A DNA stretch of 7,736 nucleotides from Planctomycetaceae bacterium (GTDB lineage Bacteria; Planctomycetota; Planctomycetia; Pirellulales; UBA1268): positions 1 through 7,736 of the forward strand of contig JABHNP010000235.1 in the NCBI GenBank assembly GCA_018694455.1, written 5' to 3'. Position 1 is the stretch's first letter. Each line of letters begins with the position of its first letter. Position numbers and translations under genes: made by a program. Under the pieces are notes generated by a model that did no database searches, was not told the origin of the DNA, and was given only the letters and a program-made list of their open reading frames with translations. Of the stretch, positions 1-6,098 are shown in pieces.

Positions 1-2
1 AT

Positions 3-143
3 CCAGTGATCTCCAAAGACCACTCCCAAGAATTGATGGTAACCTACGACTCCAAGTACGGCTATTTGCGCCATACGAACGACCATGTCCGGCTCCAGCA
101 AAGAGATCAATGGGCTTTAAAGTACAGCGACGACAGATCGTGA
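3..143 (+). CDS. C-terminal fragment of a protein of unknown function (5' end outside window)
   Basis: The frame starting at base 3 is open from the window edge to a TGA at 141-143 and gives 46 residues. Its mix of charged and aromatic residues (for example VTYDSKYGYLRH and QRDQWALKYSDD) looks like a genuine protein tail. The other plus frame that is open here, 2-205 with TGA at 206-208, is rich in Arg and Pro, as expected of an out-of-frame reading. A minus-strand frame is also open across this stretch but is Arg/Ser-rich. No domain is recognisable from so short a tail and I assign no function. If real, the gene runs convergently towards the M50 protease gene. Confidence 0.4.
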   Translation, partial: PVISKDHSQELMVTYDSKYGYLRHTNDHVRLQQRDQWALKYSDDRS

Positions 144-187
144 CAAGCCGTGATAACCCTCGCGAAAGATTACTAGCGCCCAACGCC

Positions 188-205
188 ACGACGAGTGCTC
201 GTTGT
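188..205. repeat. Inverted repeat in the convergent intergenic gap
   Basis: The 18-base stretch ACGACGAGTGCTCGTTGT can fold into a stem of seven pairs, one of them G-T, around a four-base loop. It lies between the stops of the upstream plus-strand fragment (143) and the minus-strand M50 gene (252). A second, weaker inverted repeat follows at 212-241 (CGTGCA and TGCACG, 18 bases apart). Neither is followed by a T-run on either strand, so these are not canonical intrinsic terminators. A role in ending the two converging transcripts is only inferred from position. Confidence 0.3.
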
Positions 206-251
206 TGACTGCGTGCAGAAGATATTGAACCACTTTGCACGACTTATCCTT

Positions 252-1046
252 TCACCATAGCCTCGCGCGATTCGCAACCAGTCTTTGATAGCACCCAACA
301 CAGAGAAACCCGAATAGAAACATCAGGTATGTTTCCTGATGCTGATATGCCCAGAGAGCCAATGTGCCAGCAATCAGAAGACCAAAGAAATTTGAAATCT
401 GTTCAGCAGCAGAAACACCACATACGTTCAAACTCTCCAAGACAACGTGCCCACCATCAAGCGGTTGGACTGGCAATAAATTGAGGAGTGCCCAACCAAT
501 ATTCACAAAAAGAAGGTGATACACAACGAGCCGTCCGAGCAAAGTCGGAATAGGTTGGCCCGCCGACGAAAATTCGTCTAAAAAACCTCCAATGATTGGT
601 ACTGATCTCAAGAACCCTGCATCTGGCACCCTATATCCGCACAAGATAAGCCCTGTAATAACAATGACAGCGAGACAGAGCTGAGCCAATGGACCAGCAG
701 CTGAAACTACAAGTCGACGGGACGGTCTCTTCAGGGCCTGTGCAGGCACCCCAGTCGGCACTGCCAGGCCACCAAAGTGATAAAGAACAATTCGTGATGA
801 TTGACCGCATACAGCAAATGCCAATGCATGACCAAGTTCATGGACAAGAATGGAACAAAAAACAACAATCACCCACACAGCTAAATAAATCAATAGCATT
901 CGAGTATTGTCACCAGCAAGTGACTGAGATGTACCCCAACCAAAAAGACCTACAGCTGGCCAAAACCAACCAGTCACTCGGACTGGAGTTTGACCAATTC
1001 GGAAGTGAAAGTCCGCGGGCGTTTCTTGTGGCTCAGAAAGTAGCAT
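252..1046 (-). CDS. M50-family site-2 protease homologue (membrane zinc metalloprotease)
   Basis: This is a 264-residue polytopic membrane protein with both hallmark motifs of site-2 proteases. HELGH at residues 69-73 gives zinc ligands His69 and His73 and catalytic Glu70. NLLPVQPLDGG at 189-199 has Asp197 as the expected third zinc ligand. Hydrophobic segments lie near residues 24-40, 50-68, 112-136, 172-192, 218-233 and 238-252. There is no PDZ domain, unlike RseP, and no C-terminal CBS pair, so it belongs to the short M50 type. Members cut substrates within the membrane; the substrate here is unknown. The ATG at 1044-1046 lies 7 nt downstream of the lpxB stop, so co-transcription with lpxB is likely. 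No clear ribosome binding site precedes it. Confidence 0.9.
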   Translation of the reverse strand: MLLSEPQETPADFHFRIGQTPVRVTGWFWPAVGLFGWGTSQSLAGDNTRMLLIYLAVWVIVVFCSILVHELGHALAFAVCGQSSRIVLYHFGGLAVPTGVPAQALKRPSRRLVVSAAGPLAQLCLAVIVITGLILCGYRVPDAGFLRSVPIIGGFLDEFSSAGQPIPTLLGRLVVYHLLFVNIGWALLNLLPVQPLDGGHVVLESLNVCGVSAAEQISNFFGLLIAGTLALWAYQHQETYLMFLFGFLCVGCYQRLVANRARLW

Positions 1047-1053
1047 GTTTTAA

Positions 1054-2307
1054 TTATGCCGCCTGCTCAGTTTGCTGACCAGAAGTAATCACGCCGTTAT
1101 TCGATTGAGACAGACCACGTGTTGCAATCTCGAGTATGACTTTTGTCGCCCGAGATGCTGATCCGGGCTGTGCCACTTCACTAGCGAGTTGTTCCAATGC
1201 TGTCACTTTCTGTTCGTATAACCTTAAATCAGTAAGCCACTCTTTTACATGGTCAGCAAGTAGGGAGGAGGGATCTGCGACTGTAAGATATTCCGGATAA
1301 AGCATTTTTGGATCTGCACGAGGTGGTTGCCGCGGTGGCCAAAACACTGGATGAACTGCTCCAATTGGCTCGGGCATTGCCAAAAGATTAACCAGCGTAA
1401 AAGACTTACAATGTCTCGCCCAACTCTGAATGACATAAGCAAAGCCTGAAAGTGAAAAGACCATTACGGACGGCACTCGTGCCGCGAGTAGTTCCAGTGA
1501 AACTGAACCACTCACACAAAGAGCAACCGTCGCCTGAGGAATTATTTCACTTGTTTTGCCTGCTTCGACAACCAGTTGTTTTGGATAACATCCTTTCAAG
1601 GGACCATTCATTTGCTCCCTGATGTACTTTTCATGCCGCTGATGAAGAGCGGCAATAACAAACTTTACCTGCGGGACTTCCTCGTCGACTTCTTTCGCCG
1701 CCAATAGAAGACTCTTTAGATTTGCTTCTATTTCCTGCCCACGGGAACCAGGCAATAGTAACACCAAAGGATTTTCTCCTATCTGCTTTGCTCTTTTGTC
1801 AGGAGTGTGCCGAACATCAAAAAAAGGATGGCCGACATATGTACTCGAAACTCCATGTGATACAAACCATTCGTGTTCAAAAGGTAGTGCTGATAAAACA
1901 TGATCAATAAGTCGACGCATTTTATGAATTCGCCAACTTGCCCACGCCCAAATCTGAGGTGGACAATAAAAAATAACGGGGATGCCGTGACGTTTTGCAC
2001 GCCACGCTAACCACCAATGGAAACCAGGAAAGTCGACAAGAACGCAAACGTCTGGTCGTTCATCAAGAAAGTTTCTCTCCGCTCTACGCGCTAAATCTAC
2101 GAAACAATGTACTTTGGCTAATACTCGAAAAAACCACATCACTGCCAGGTGTGTCATATCAGCAAGAAGCTCGCAGCCTGCACTCTCCATCTTTGGCCCA
2201 CCAAGCCCGACACACACAGCCTCAGGACACTGTTCCTTGATCGATTTACAAAGTAGTGCTGCATGATGATCACCAGAGGGTTCACCAGCAGAAAGAAAAA
2301 CTCGCAT
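1054..2307 (-). CDS. lpxB: Lipid-A-disaccharide synthase LpxB (GT19)
   Basis: LpxB joins UDP-2,3-diacylglucosamine to lipid X (2,3-diacylglucosamine-1-phosphate) to form the lipid A disaccharide at the inner face of the cytoplasmic membrane. The 417-residue protein has the family landmarks in order. SAGEPSGD is at 6-13, a GGPKM motif at 36-40, HLAVMW at 53-58, and D92 followed by PGF corresponds to the conserved Asp region. PPQIWAWASWR is at 116-126, LPFE at 141-144, VGHPFFD at 158-164, LLPGSRGQEIE at 184-194 and SGSVSLELLAARVP at 266-279. It is about 35 residues longer than E. coli LpxB because of a proline-rich insertion near 311-336 and a polar, probably disordered tail after about 395. 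The gene sits 85 nt after the MFS gene and 7 nt before the M50 protease gene. No Shine-Dalgarno sequence precedes the ATG. It implies an outer membrane containing lipid A. Confidence 0.96.
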   Translation of the reverse strand: MRVFLSAGEPSGDHHAALLCKSIKEQCPEAVCVGLGGPKMESAGCELLADMTHLAVMWFFRVLAKVHCFVDLARRAERNFLDERPDVCVLVDFPGFHWWLAWRAKRHGIPVIFYCPPQIWAWASWRIHKMRRLIDHVLSALPFEHEWFVSHGVSSTYVGHPFFDVRHTPDKRAKQIGENPLVLLLPGSRGQEIEANLKSLLLAAKEVDEEVPQVKFVIAALHQRHEKYIREQMNGPLKGCYPKQLVVEAGKTSEIIPQATVALCVSGSVSLELLAARVPSVMVFSLSGFAYVIQSWARHCKSFTLVNLLAMPEPIGAVHPVFWPPRQPPRADPKMLYPEYLTVADPSSLLADHVKEWLTDLRLYEQKVTALEQLASEVAQPGSASRATKVILEIATRGLSQSNNGVITSGQQTEQAA

Positions 2308-2356
2308 AGAAATATCTTGTAGTAGATTTGTCGAAGTCGAATCAGGAGTATTTCAG

Positions 2357-2374
2357 GTAACACGATCACGTTAC
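2357..2374. repeat. Imperfect palindrome upstream of lpxB
   Basis: GTAAC and GTTAC arms, five bases each, are separated by eight bases that contain a central GATC. The site lies in the 85-nt gap between the MFS stop and the lpxB start. In the minus-strand transcript two G-U pairs would extend the stem to seven pairs with a four-base loop. No U-run follows, so it is a poor terminator. It could be an operator or an RNA processing site; the sequence alone does not decide. Confidence 0.3.
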
Positions 2375-2376
2375 AG

Positions 2377-2390
2377 ATCAATTTTTTGAT
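2377..2390. repeat. AT-rich inverted repeat just after the MFS stop
   Basis: ATCAA and TTGAT arms flank a four-base homopolymer loop, T on plus and A on minus. It begins 2 bases past the MFS stop codon in the minus direction and lies 2 bases from the GTAAC palindrome. The stem is short and AT-rich, so thermodynamically weak. Together the two repeats form a compact structured spacer between the MFS and lpxB genes. Confidence 0.25.
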
Positions 2391-2392
2391 TT

Positions 2393-3730
2393 CTAGATAT
2401 TTAAACGGCTTTTCCTTGGTTCCGGGAGCCCAACGGCAGTCAGTGTGCCAAAGGCAATGGAGACCGCACCAGCAATAAAAAACGGGACACCTCCGAGTAC
2501 ATCGATGCCCCATCCAACGAAAGGAGAGAGGATAAATGGAATTGCCAATGCACCTCCTACAAGGCTGACATATCGCGGCTGGAGCGCGACTGTTGGAGCA
2601 AGTTCAAGTGCATAGTTACTAATGATACGCAGCATGATGGGGTTTAATCCGAGTGGCACGTACGCCAACCAAAACAACTGGATACCACTCGGCAGTGAAC
2701 ACATTGACAGGCCAGCTACAAAAAGTGGTGTTCCTGCACAGCAGCCAAGCAGTCCAATAAGAACAACACGATTCCCCCGGTGATCAGCAAGTGGTCCAAC
2801 CACGAGACTTGCAAGACCTGTTGCGATATTTTGTACGATAATCCATGTCAGCAATGAATGACTGGCAACTCCAAACCGTTCGCGTGCAAAAGCTTGATAA
2901 TGTGGAAAAAGAATTATGGCTGCCGAGAATGATGCTGCCACTATTGAAAGTCGAACAAGCGCACTGTCATCAGAAAACAACTTCCAAAATGAATGCTGAC
3001 GAACAGAGACTGCCGTCTTATTACATTCCTCTGCCAAGACATTTTCTGGCTCTTTAAAAAAGACCGGAATTGTAGCGGCTAAAAAAAAGAAGAAGCTTGT
3101 TGCCGCGAAAATTTTCACAAATCCATGAGGGTCTTGGAGCCACGGCCCAAGTGCAAAAAGTGCCGCAATGATTGCAAACACACTGCCACTTGTCACACTT
3201 AAAACTAAAACTCGTCCCCGACGTCCAGCAGTTATCAGCCGACCTTGCAATGTTGCAACAAGGAGCTGATTACAACCATTAATTGCTGAAAAGACACCGT
3301 ATACGCAGAGAAACGTGATCGCGAGAAAGACAGGTTGGTTTGTTGCGAGACGAGACCACGCTACTGACAAGACAGCAAAACAAAGAGCCAATCCTGTTGT
3401 TGTTCCAGCTATAAGCAACCGGATAGATTTTGTTCGTGAAACAAATGGAGCTACAAACAATGGAAACAGGCTTGTTCCAATGCGATTCAGCACTGGAAGA
3501 AAACCTCGCAACAAACCAGAGGGAACACATGTATCCAGAACGACCGGCATAATGACGGTCTCTGTTTTAAAAATCCAACCTATACGAGCTACTACCTGAT
3601 ACGTCACAAGGCAGGCAATGTTCCGGGGTTCATGAGCAACCACTCCAGAATGATATTGGCTCTTTTTGCCATGCTTTATCTGGTTTTTTTCGGATGAAAT
3701 CATCTTATTTTCAAAGAGGAGCAACCGCAT
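2393..3730 (-). CDS. Major facilitator superfamily transporter, substrate unknown
   Basis: This is a 445-residue integral membrane protein of the usual MFS length, with about twelve hydrophobic segments in two halves. They include roughly 105-125, 132-152, 177-197, 205-224, 260-276, 293-312, 321-341, 349-367, 388-404 and 412-434. The charged central loop is at about 225-256. GPLADHRGNRVVL at 312-324 is MFS motif A in the second half; the first-half copy (APFVSRTKSIRLL, about 94-106) is degenerate. The N-terminal segment with GWIFKTE (51-57) and LRGFLPVLNRIG (74-85) resembles MFS proteins I associate with planctomycetes. The first-listed ATG (3728-3730) could be replaced by one at 3701-3703 (residue 10); neither has a Shine-Dalgarno sequence. 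The gene is first in a possible operon with lpxB and the M50 gene and diverges from the lactonase gene. No substrate can be assigned. Confidence 0.88.
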   Translation of the reverse strand: MRLLLFENKMISSEKNQIKHGKKSQYHSGVVAHEPRNIACLVTYQVVARIGWIFKTETVIMPVVLDTCVPSGLLRGFLPVLNRIGTSLFPLFVAPFVSRTKSIRLLIAGTTTGLALCFAVLSVAWSRLATNQPVFLAITFLCVYGVFSAINGCNQLLVATLQGRLITAGRRGRVLVLSVTSGSVFAIIAALFALGPWLQDPHGFVKIFAATSFFFFLAATIPVFFKEPENVLAEECNKTAVSVRQHSFWKLFSDDSALVRLSIVAASFSAAIILFPHYQAFARERFGVASHSLLTWIIVQNIATGLASLVVGPLADHRGNRVVLIGLLGCCAGTPLFVAGLSMCSLPSGIQLFWLAYVPLGLNPIMLRIISNYALELAPTVALQPRYVSLVGGALAIPFILSPFVGWGIDVLGGVPFFIAGAVSIAFGTLTAVGLPEPRKSRLNI

Positions 3731-3773
3731 AAAAAGTGGTTACACTAGAGGCTTTCAGGAATCATGCCTTTCT

Positions 3774-3804
3774 ATTCTAACTCTTATGAGAGTTTTGCTC
3801 CCAA
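3774..3804 (-). promoter_or_regulatory. Candidate promoter for the MFS-lpxB-M50 block
   Basis: On the minus strand TTGGGA (3804-3799) and TAGAAT (3779-3774) resemble -35 and -10 hexamers, matching TTGACA at four of six and TATAAT at five of six positions. The 19-base spacer is longer than ideal. Transcription would start about 35 nt before the ATG at 3730. The spacer holds most of a perfect palindrome (3779-3794). This is pattern matching only, and planctomycete promoter rules are not well defined. Confidence 0.25.
3779..3794. promoter_or_regulatory. Perfect 6-bp-arm palindrome in the MFS/lactonase divergent region
   Basis: AACTCT and AGAGTT form a perfect inverted repeat around the four-base loop TATG. 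The site lies between the two divergent genes and within the spacer of the candidate minus-strand promoter. It could therefore be an operator, or a hairpin in the 5' leader of the lactonase mRNA. It would fall inside the lactonase coding sequence only if that gene started at the upstream ATG 3764, which is the less likely start. Confidence 0.35.
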
Positions 3805-3841
3805 ACCTCCTTGCTTTATGTCTGAAATAGGTCATTACATC

Positions 3842-5068
3842 ATGGGTTCACAAAAACATGTACTTTTTTTGACGACACGTCGTATCCTGTCGTCTCTACT
3901 GACATTTTTTTTATTTTGTTGGCCTACCGGATTTGTTCATGCAGATCACTTCGTTTGGTTTGGCACCTATACGGGTAAACCGCCTCGCGGGAATGGAATT
4001 TATGTTTCTAGGTATGATGAAATAACTGGTGAAATAAGCCAACCAAAGCTGGCAGCCAAAGTAAAAAACCCATCATTTCTAGCTGTGCACCCTACGCTTC
4101 CCATTGTCTATGCTGTCTCAGAAATTGCAGACTTAAATGGCAAACCAACTGGCGGCATTATCAGCTTCAACGTTGACATGCATAGCGGCCAACTTACGCA
4201 GCAAAGCGATCAACCATCACTGGGAAAAGGACCTTGTCATCTTTCACTTGACGCAACAGGCAAGTCCCTCCTCGCGGCAAATTATGGGAGTGGTAGCGTT
4301 ATTTGCTTAGGGATCGCTAATGACGGAAGCCTTCTATCGCCAGTGGCCACAAAACAAGATAAGCCTGGTGGATTCATTCAACACGTCGGCAAGGGCCCCA
4401 ACAAAAGTCGTCAACAAAGTCCACACGGACACAGCATGAACGCTACTTCATCTGGCAAATTTGCCATTAGCTGTGACCTTGGTGCCGATAGAGTATTTGT
4501 TCATAACCTCAATGTATCAACTGCTGTGATAACACCTCACAATTCTGTTTCAACGCAACCCGGAGGCGGACCAAGACACTTCGCACTTCATCCTCGACTT
4601 CCTTTTGGCTACGCGAATAATGAACTTGATATGACAGTCACTGCTTTTCGCTTTGATGCCGCAGAGGGGAGACTCCAAAAGATACACTCCGTCAGTACTA
4701 TTCCAGATTCGATACAAGAACGCACAGGATTTTCTACTGCTGAAATCGCCATTCACCCATCTGGCAAGTTTCTTTACGTATCGAATCGTGGCCATGATTC
4801 CATTGCCCTGTTTGGAATCAATGAGCAAAGTGGGAAACTCTCGCTGAAAAGTGTTGAGCCAACTCGCTGCCAAACTCCTCGTCACTTTGTCATTGCCCCT
4901 GGCGGAAAACGACTTTATGCAGCAGGACAAGCATCCGGAACCATCACAGCCTTCACTATTGATTCTAAAACAGGCAAACTATCCTTCAACAAACAGATTC
5001 TCAAAGTTCCAAAACCTGTTTGTATCGTTTTCTCCCGCCCTATTTCGTCCACACCGAAAAAACCATGA
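3842..5068 (+). CDS. Exported beta-propeller lactonase (6-phosphogluconolactonase/YbhE-like family)
   Basis: From the ATG at 3842 the product has 408 residues. It begins with a signal peptide: a basic Lys5/Arg13-Arg14 region, a hydrophobic stretch 15-31, and probable cleavage after VHA (residue 34). The mature protein is a seven-bladed propeller of the PF10282 lactonase family. Family motifs include FGTYTGKPPRGNGIYV (40-55), GKGPCHLSLDATG (128-140), AANYGSGSV (145-153), SPHGHSMN (193-200), GGGPRHFALHP (241-251), NNELDMTV (259-266), STAEIAIHPSGKFLYVSNRG (298-317) and TPRHFVIAPGGKRLYAAG (345-362). An in-frame ATG at 3764 would add 26 residues with no resemblance to a signal or the family, so 3842 is preferred. 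The family is named for 6-phosphogluconolactone hydrolysis, but an exported member need not use that substrate. Its stop overlaps the panD start (ATGA). Confidence 0.88.
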   Translation: MGSQKHVLFLTTRRILSSLLTFFLFCWPTGFVHADHFVWFGTYTGKPPRGNGIYVSRYDEITGEISQPKLAAKVKNPSFLAVHPTLPIVYAVSEIADLNGKPTGGIISFNVDMHSGQLTQQSDQPSLGKGPCHLSLDATGKSLLAANYGSGSVICLGIANDGSLLSPVATKQDKPGGFIQHVGKGPNKSRQQSPHGHSMNATSSGKFAISCDLGADRVFVHNLNVSTAVITPHNSVSTQPGGGPRHFALHPRLPFGYANNELDMTVTAFRFDAAEGRLQKIHSVSTIPDSIQERTGFSTAEIAIHPSGKFLYVSNRGHDSIALFGINEQSGKLSLKSVEPTRCQTPRHFVIAPGGKRLYAAGQASGTITAFTIDSKTGKLSFNKQILKVPKPVCIVFSRPISSTPKKP

Positions 5069-5436
5069 ACATCTGCTTACTAAAATCAAAAATTCATCGA
5101 GCTGCTGTGACCGGTGCATCCGTCGATTATGAGGGAAGCCTTACAATTGATAAGGTTTTAGCGGAGCGAGTCGGACTGAAGGCCTACGAAAAAATATTGG
5201 TTGGAAACCTAGCGAATGGTGAACGGTTTGAGACTTATTGTATTTACGGCGCTTCCGGAAGCGGCGTGATTGAGCTCAATGGTGCAACAGCGCACCTTGG
5301 CAAAATCGGTGATCGACTCACCATCATGTCGTATGGCTATTACTCTTCTGTGGAGGCCGTTGAGGCAAAGCCAGCTGTGCTTCTACTCGATGAAACAAAT
5401 ACCATTGTTCGTGAAAGTGGCACTGCTCATTGCTGA
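5065..5436 (+). CDS. panD: Aspartate 1-decarboxylase (pyruvoyl-dependent)
   Basis: PanD decarboxylates L-aspartate to beta-alanine, the amine half of pantothenate and hence of coenzyme A, in the cytoplasm. The proenzyme is 123 residues. It carries the known residues at the E. coli numbering: Lys9, His11, Tyr22, the Gly24-Ser25 self-cleavage pair, Arg54, Thr57, Tyr58 and Asn72. Cleavage at Gly24-Ser25 would turn Ser25 into the pyruvoyl group of the large chain. The start is fixed at the ATG 5065, because the open frame upstream lies inside the lactonase gene and lacks similarity. The ATG shares four bases with the lactonase TGA and has no Shine-Dalgarno sequence, which suggests translational coupling. 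Archaeal-type or PanM-dependent maturation factors are not in the window. Confidence 0.96.
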   Translation: MNICLLKSKIHRAAVTGASVDYEGSLTIDKVLAERVGLKAYEKILVGNLANGERFETYCIYGASGSGVIELNGATAHLGKIGDRLTIMSYGYYSSVEAVEAKPAVLLLDETNTIVRESGTAHC

Positions 5437-5469
5437 GTAATTCGTATGCTGCAAAGAGTCATTGAAAAC

Positions 5470-6042
5470 TTACCTAGGAGCCTCCTGCTTGCTGAGAAGA
5501 AGTTCGAGATAACTTGCCGACTCAGGATTTTTCAACCCAAGTTCCCGGGCCAATGACTCGACACAATCCCGTGCCAGTGGCACTTCACCTTCTCCGGCGA
5601 TGATTTCAAATTCAGCAAAACATCCAAGGTCAGCAACTGTATCAATCGCTACCTCCACGTCACTTCCATGCCAATGAACTCGTCCAGGAATTCGTGTCTT
5701 AACGACCTCAAAAACCTGATGAAAGCCAAGTGACTCGAGTAATTCTGTCCACGCTGCAACGGTCGTCTGTCCTGTTGGTCCTTGCGGCATAACCCCTAAT
5801 TCAATTTCCTGCCGAACTTTTGTGGATGTATCAACTCGCGGACCTTTCCAAGTTACTTCAACCTCATCACCTACTTGCCGAAGCCGTAAAGCCTCGTCTG
5901 TTTGAGCGAAATTACGTATTGGATGGGCGAAATAACGATCAATTTGCTCCATGCTATCTCGGAAACAAACTGCCATATTTTCCAGTCGCTTCACGACGCT
6001 TTCGTCATCTTTCAAATCAAATTTGAGTTCAACTTCGTACAC
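5470..6042 (-). CDS. CYTH-domain protein (class IV adenylate cyclase / triphosphate tunnel enzyme family)
   Basis: The 190-residue protein has the CYTH signature at its start, EVELK (3-7), matching ExExK. The other charged positions of the triphosphate tunnel follow: Arg36 with YFAHP, EALRLR at 50-55 (Arg53, Arg55), Lys66 in TWKGP, RQEIEL at 77-82, Lys115 and Arg117 in VVKTR, Asp134, and EFE at 144-146. SYLELLL at 177-183 matches the C-terminal motif common in CyaB-like members. Family members bind a triphosphate with divalent metal and act as adenylate cyclase, inorganic triphosphatase or thiamin triphosphatase; sequence alone does not choose. The start is a GTG at 6040-6042, preceded by AAAGGA with 8 nt spacing. 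This is the best ribosome binding site in the window, and no usable ATG exists near the N-terminus. The gene converges on panD with 33 nt between stops. Confidence 0.9.
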   Translation of the reverse strand: MYEVELKFDLKDDESVVKRLENMAVCFRDSMEQIDRYFAHPIRNFAQTDEALRLRQVGDEVEVTWKGPRVDTSTKVRQEIELGVMPQGPTGQTTVAAWTELLESLGFHQVFEVVKTRIPGRVHWHGSDVEVAIDTVADLGCFAEFEIIAGEGEVPLARDCVESLARELGLKNPESASYLELLLSKQEAPR

Positions 6043-6047
6043 TCGTA

Positions 6048-6053
6048 AGATCC
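6048..6053 (-). promoter_or_regulatory. Ribosome binding site that sets the GTG start of the CYTH gene
   Basis: Read on the minus strand, AAAGGA occupies 6056-6051 and continues into TCT. The purine-rich core ends eight bases before the GTG at 6042-6040, ideal spacing for an anti-Shine-Dalgarno contact. It supports the non-ATG start, because the conserved ExExK motif begins two residues after it. No comparable site precedes lpxB, panD or the thioredoxin gene. Confidence 0.6.
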
Positions 6054-6098
6054 TTTGATTACTTTACCTCTAACCAGTCTACACATTCACCACCCACA

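Noticed and set aside
689..1078. 129-residue plus-strand open frame opposite the M50 gene
   Set aside because: It is Gln/Lys-rich with no family resemblance and lies wholly antisense to a gene with clear HELGH and LDGG motifs, running into the end of lpxB; it is a shadow frame.
2154..2513. 119-residue minus-strand open frame bridging lpxB and the MFS gene
   Set aside because: It overlaps the start of lpxB and the end of the MFS gene in another frame, is Cys- and Arg-rich, and contains no recognisable motif.
4550..4930. 126-residue minus-strand open frame inside the lactonase gene
   Set aside because: It is antisense to the conserved PRHFALHP and AEIAIHP blades of the lactonase, and its Ser/Arg-rich composition is typical of a shadow.
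5020..5064. Upstream ATG extension of panD by 15 residues
   Set aside because: PanD numbering (Lys9, Tyr22, Ser25, Arg54, Asn72) fits exactly from ATG 5065, and the extra stretch lies within the lactonase coding sequence.
5437..5500. Terminator between panD and the CYTH gene
   Set aside because: The only dyad, AGGAG-C-CTCCT at 5476-5486, has a one-base centre that cannot loop, lies inside the CYTH coding end, and has no T-run.
6055..6083. Promoter for the thioredoxin gene (TTGATT, 17-base spacer, TCTACA)
   Set aside because: The -10 candidate matches only three of six positions and would leave about 8 nt of leader; matches of this quality are expected by chance.
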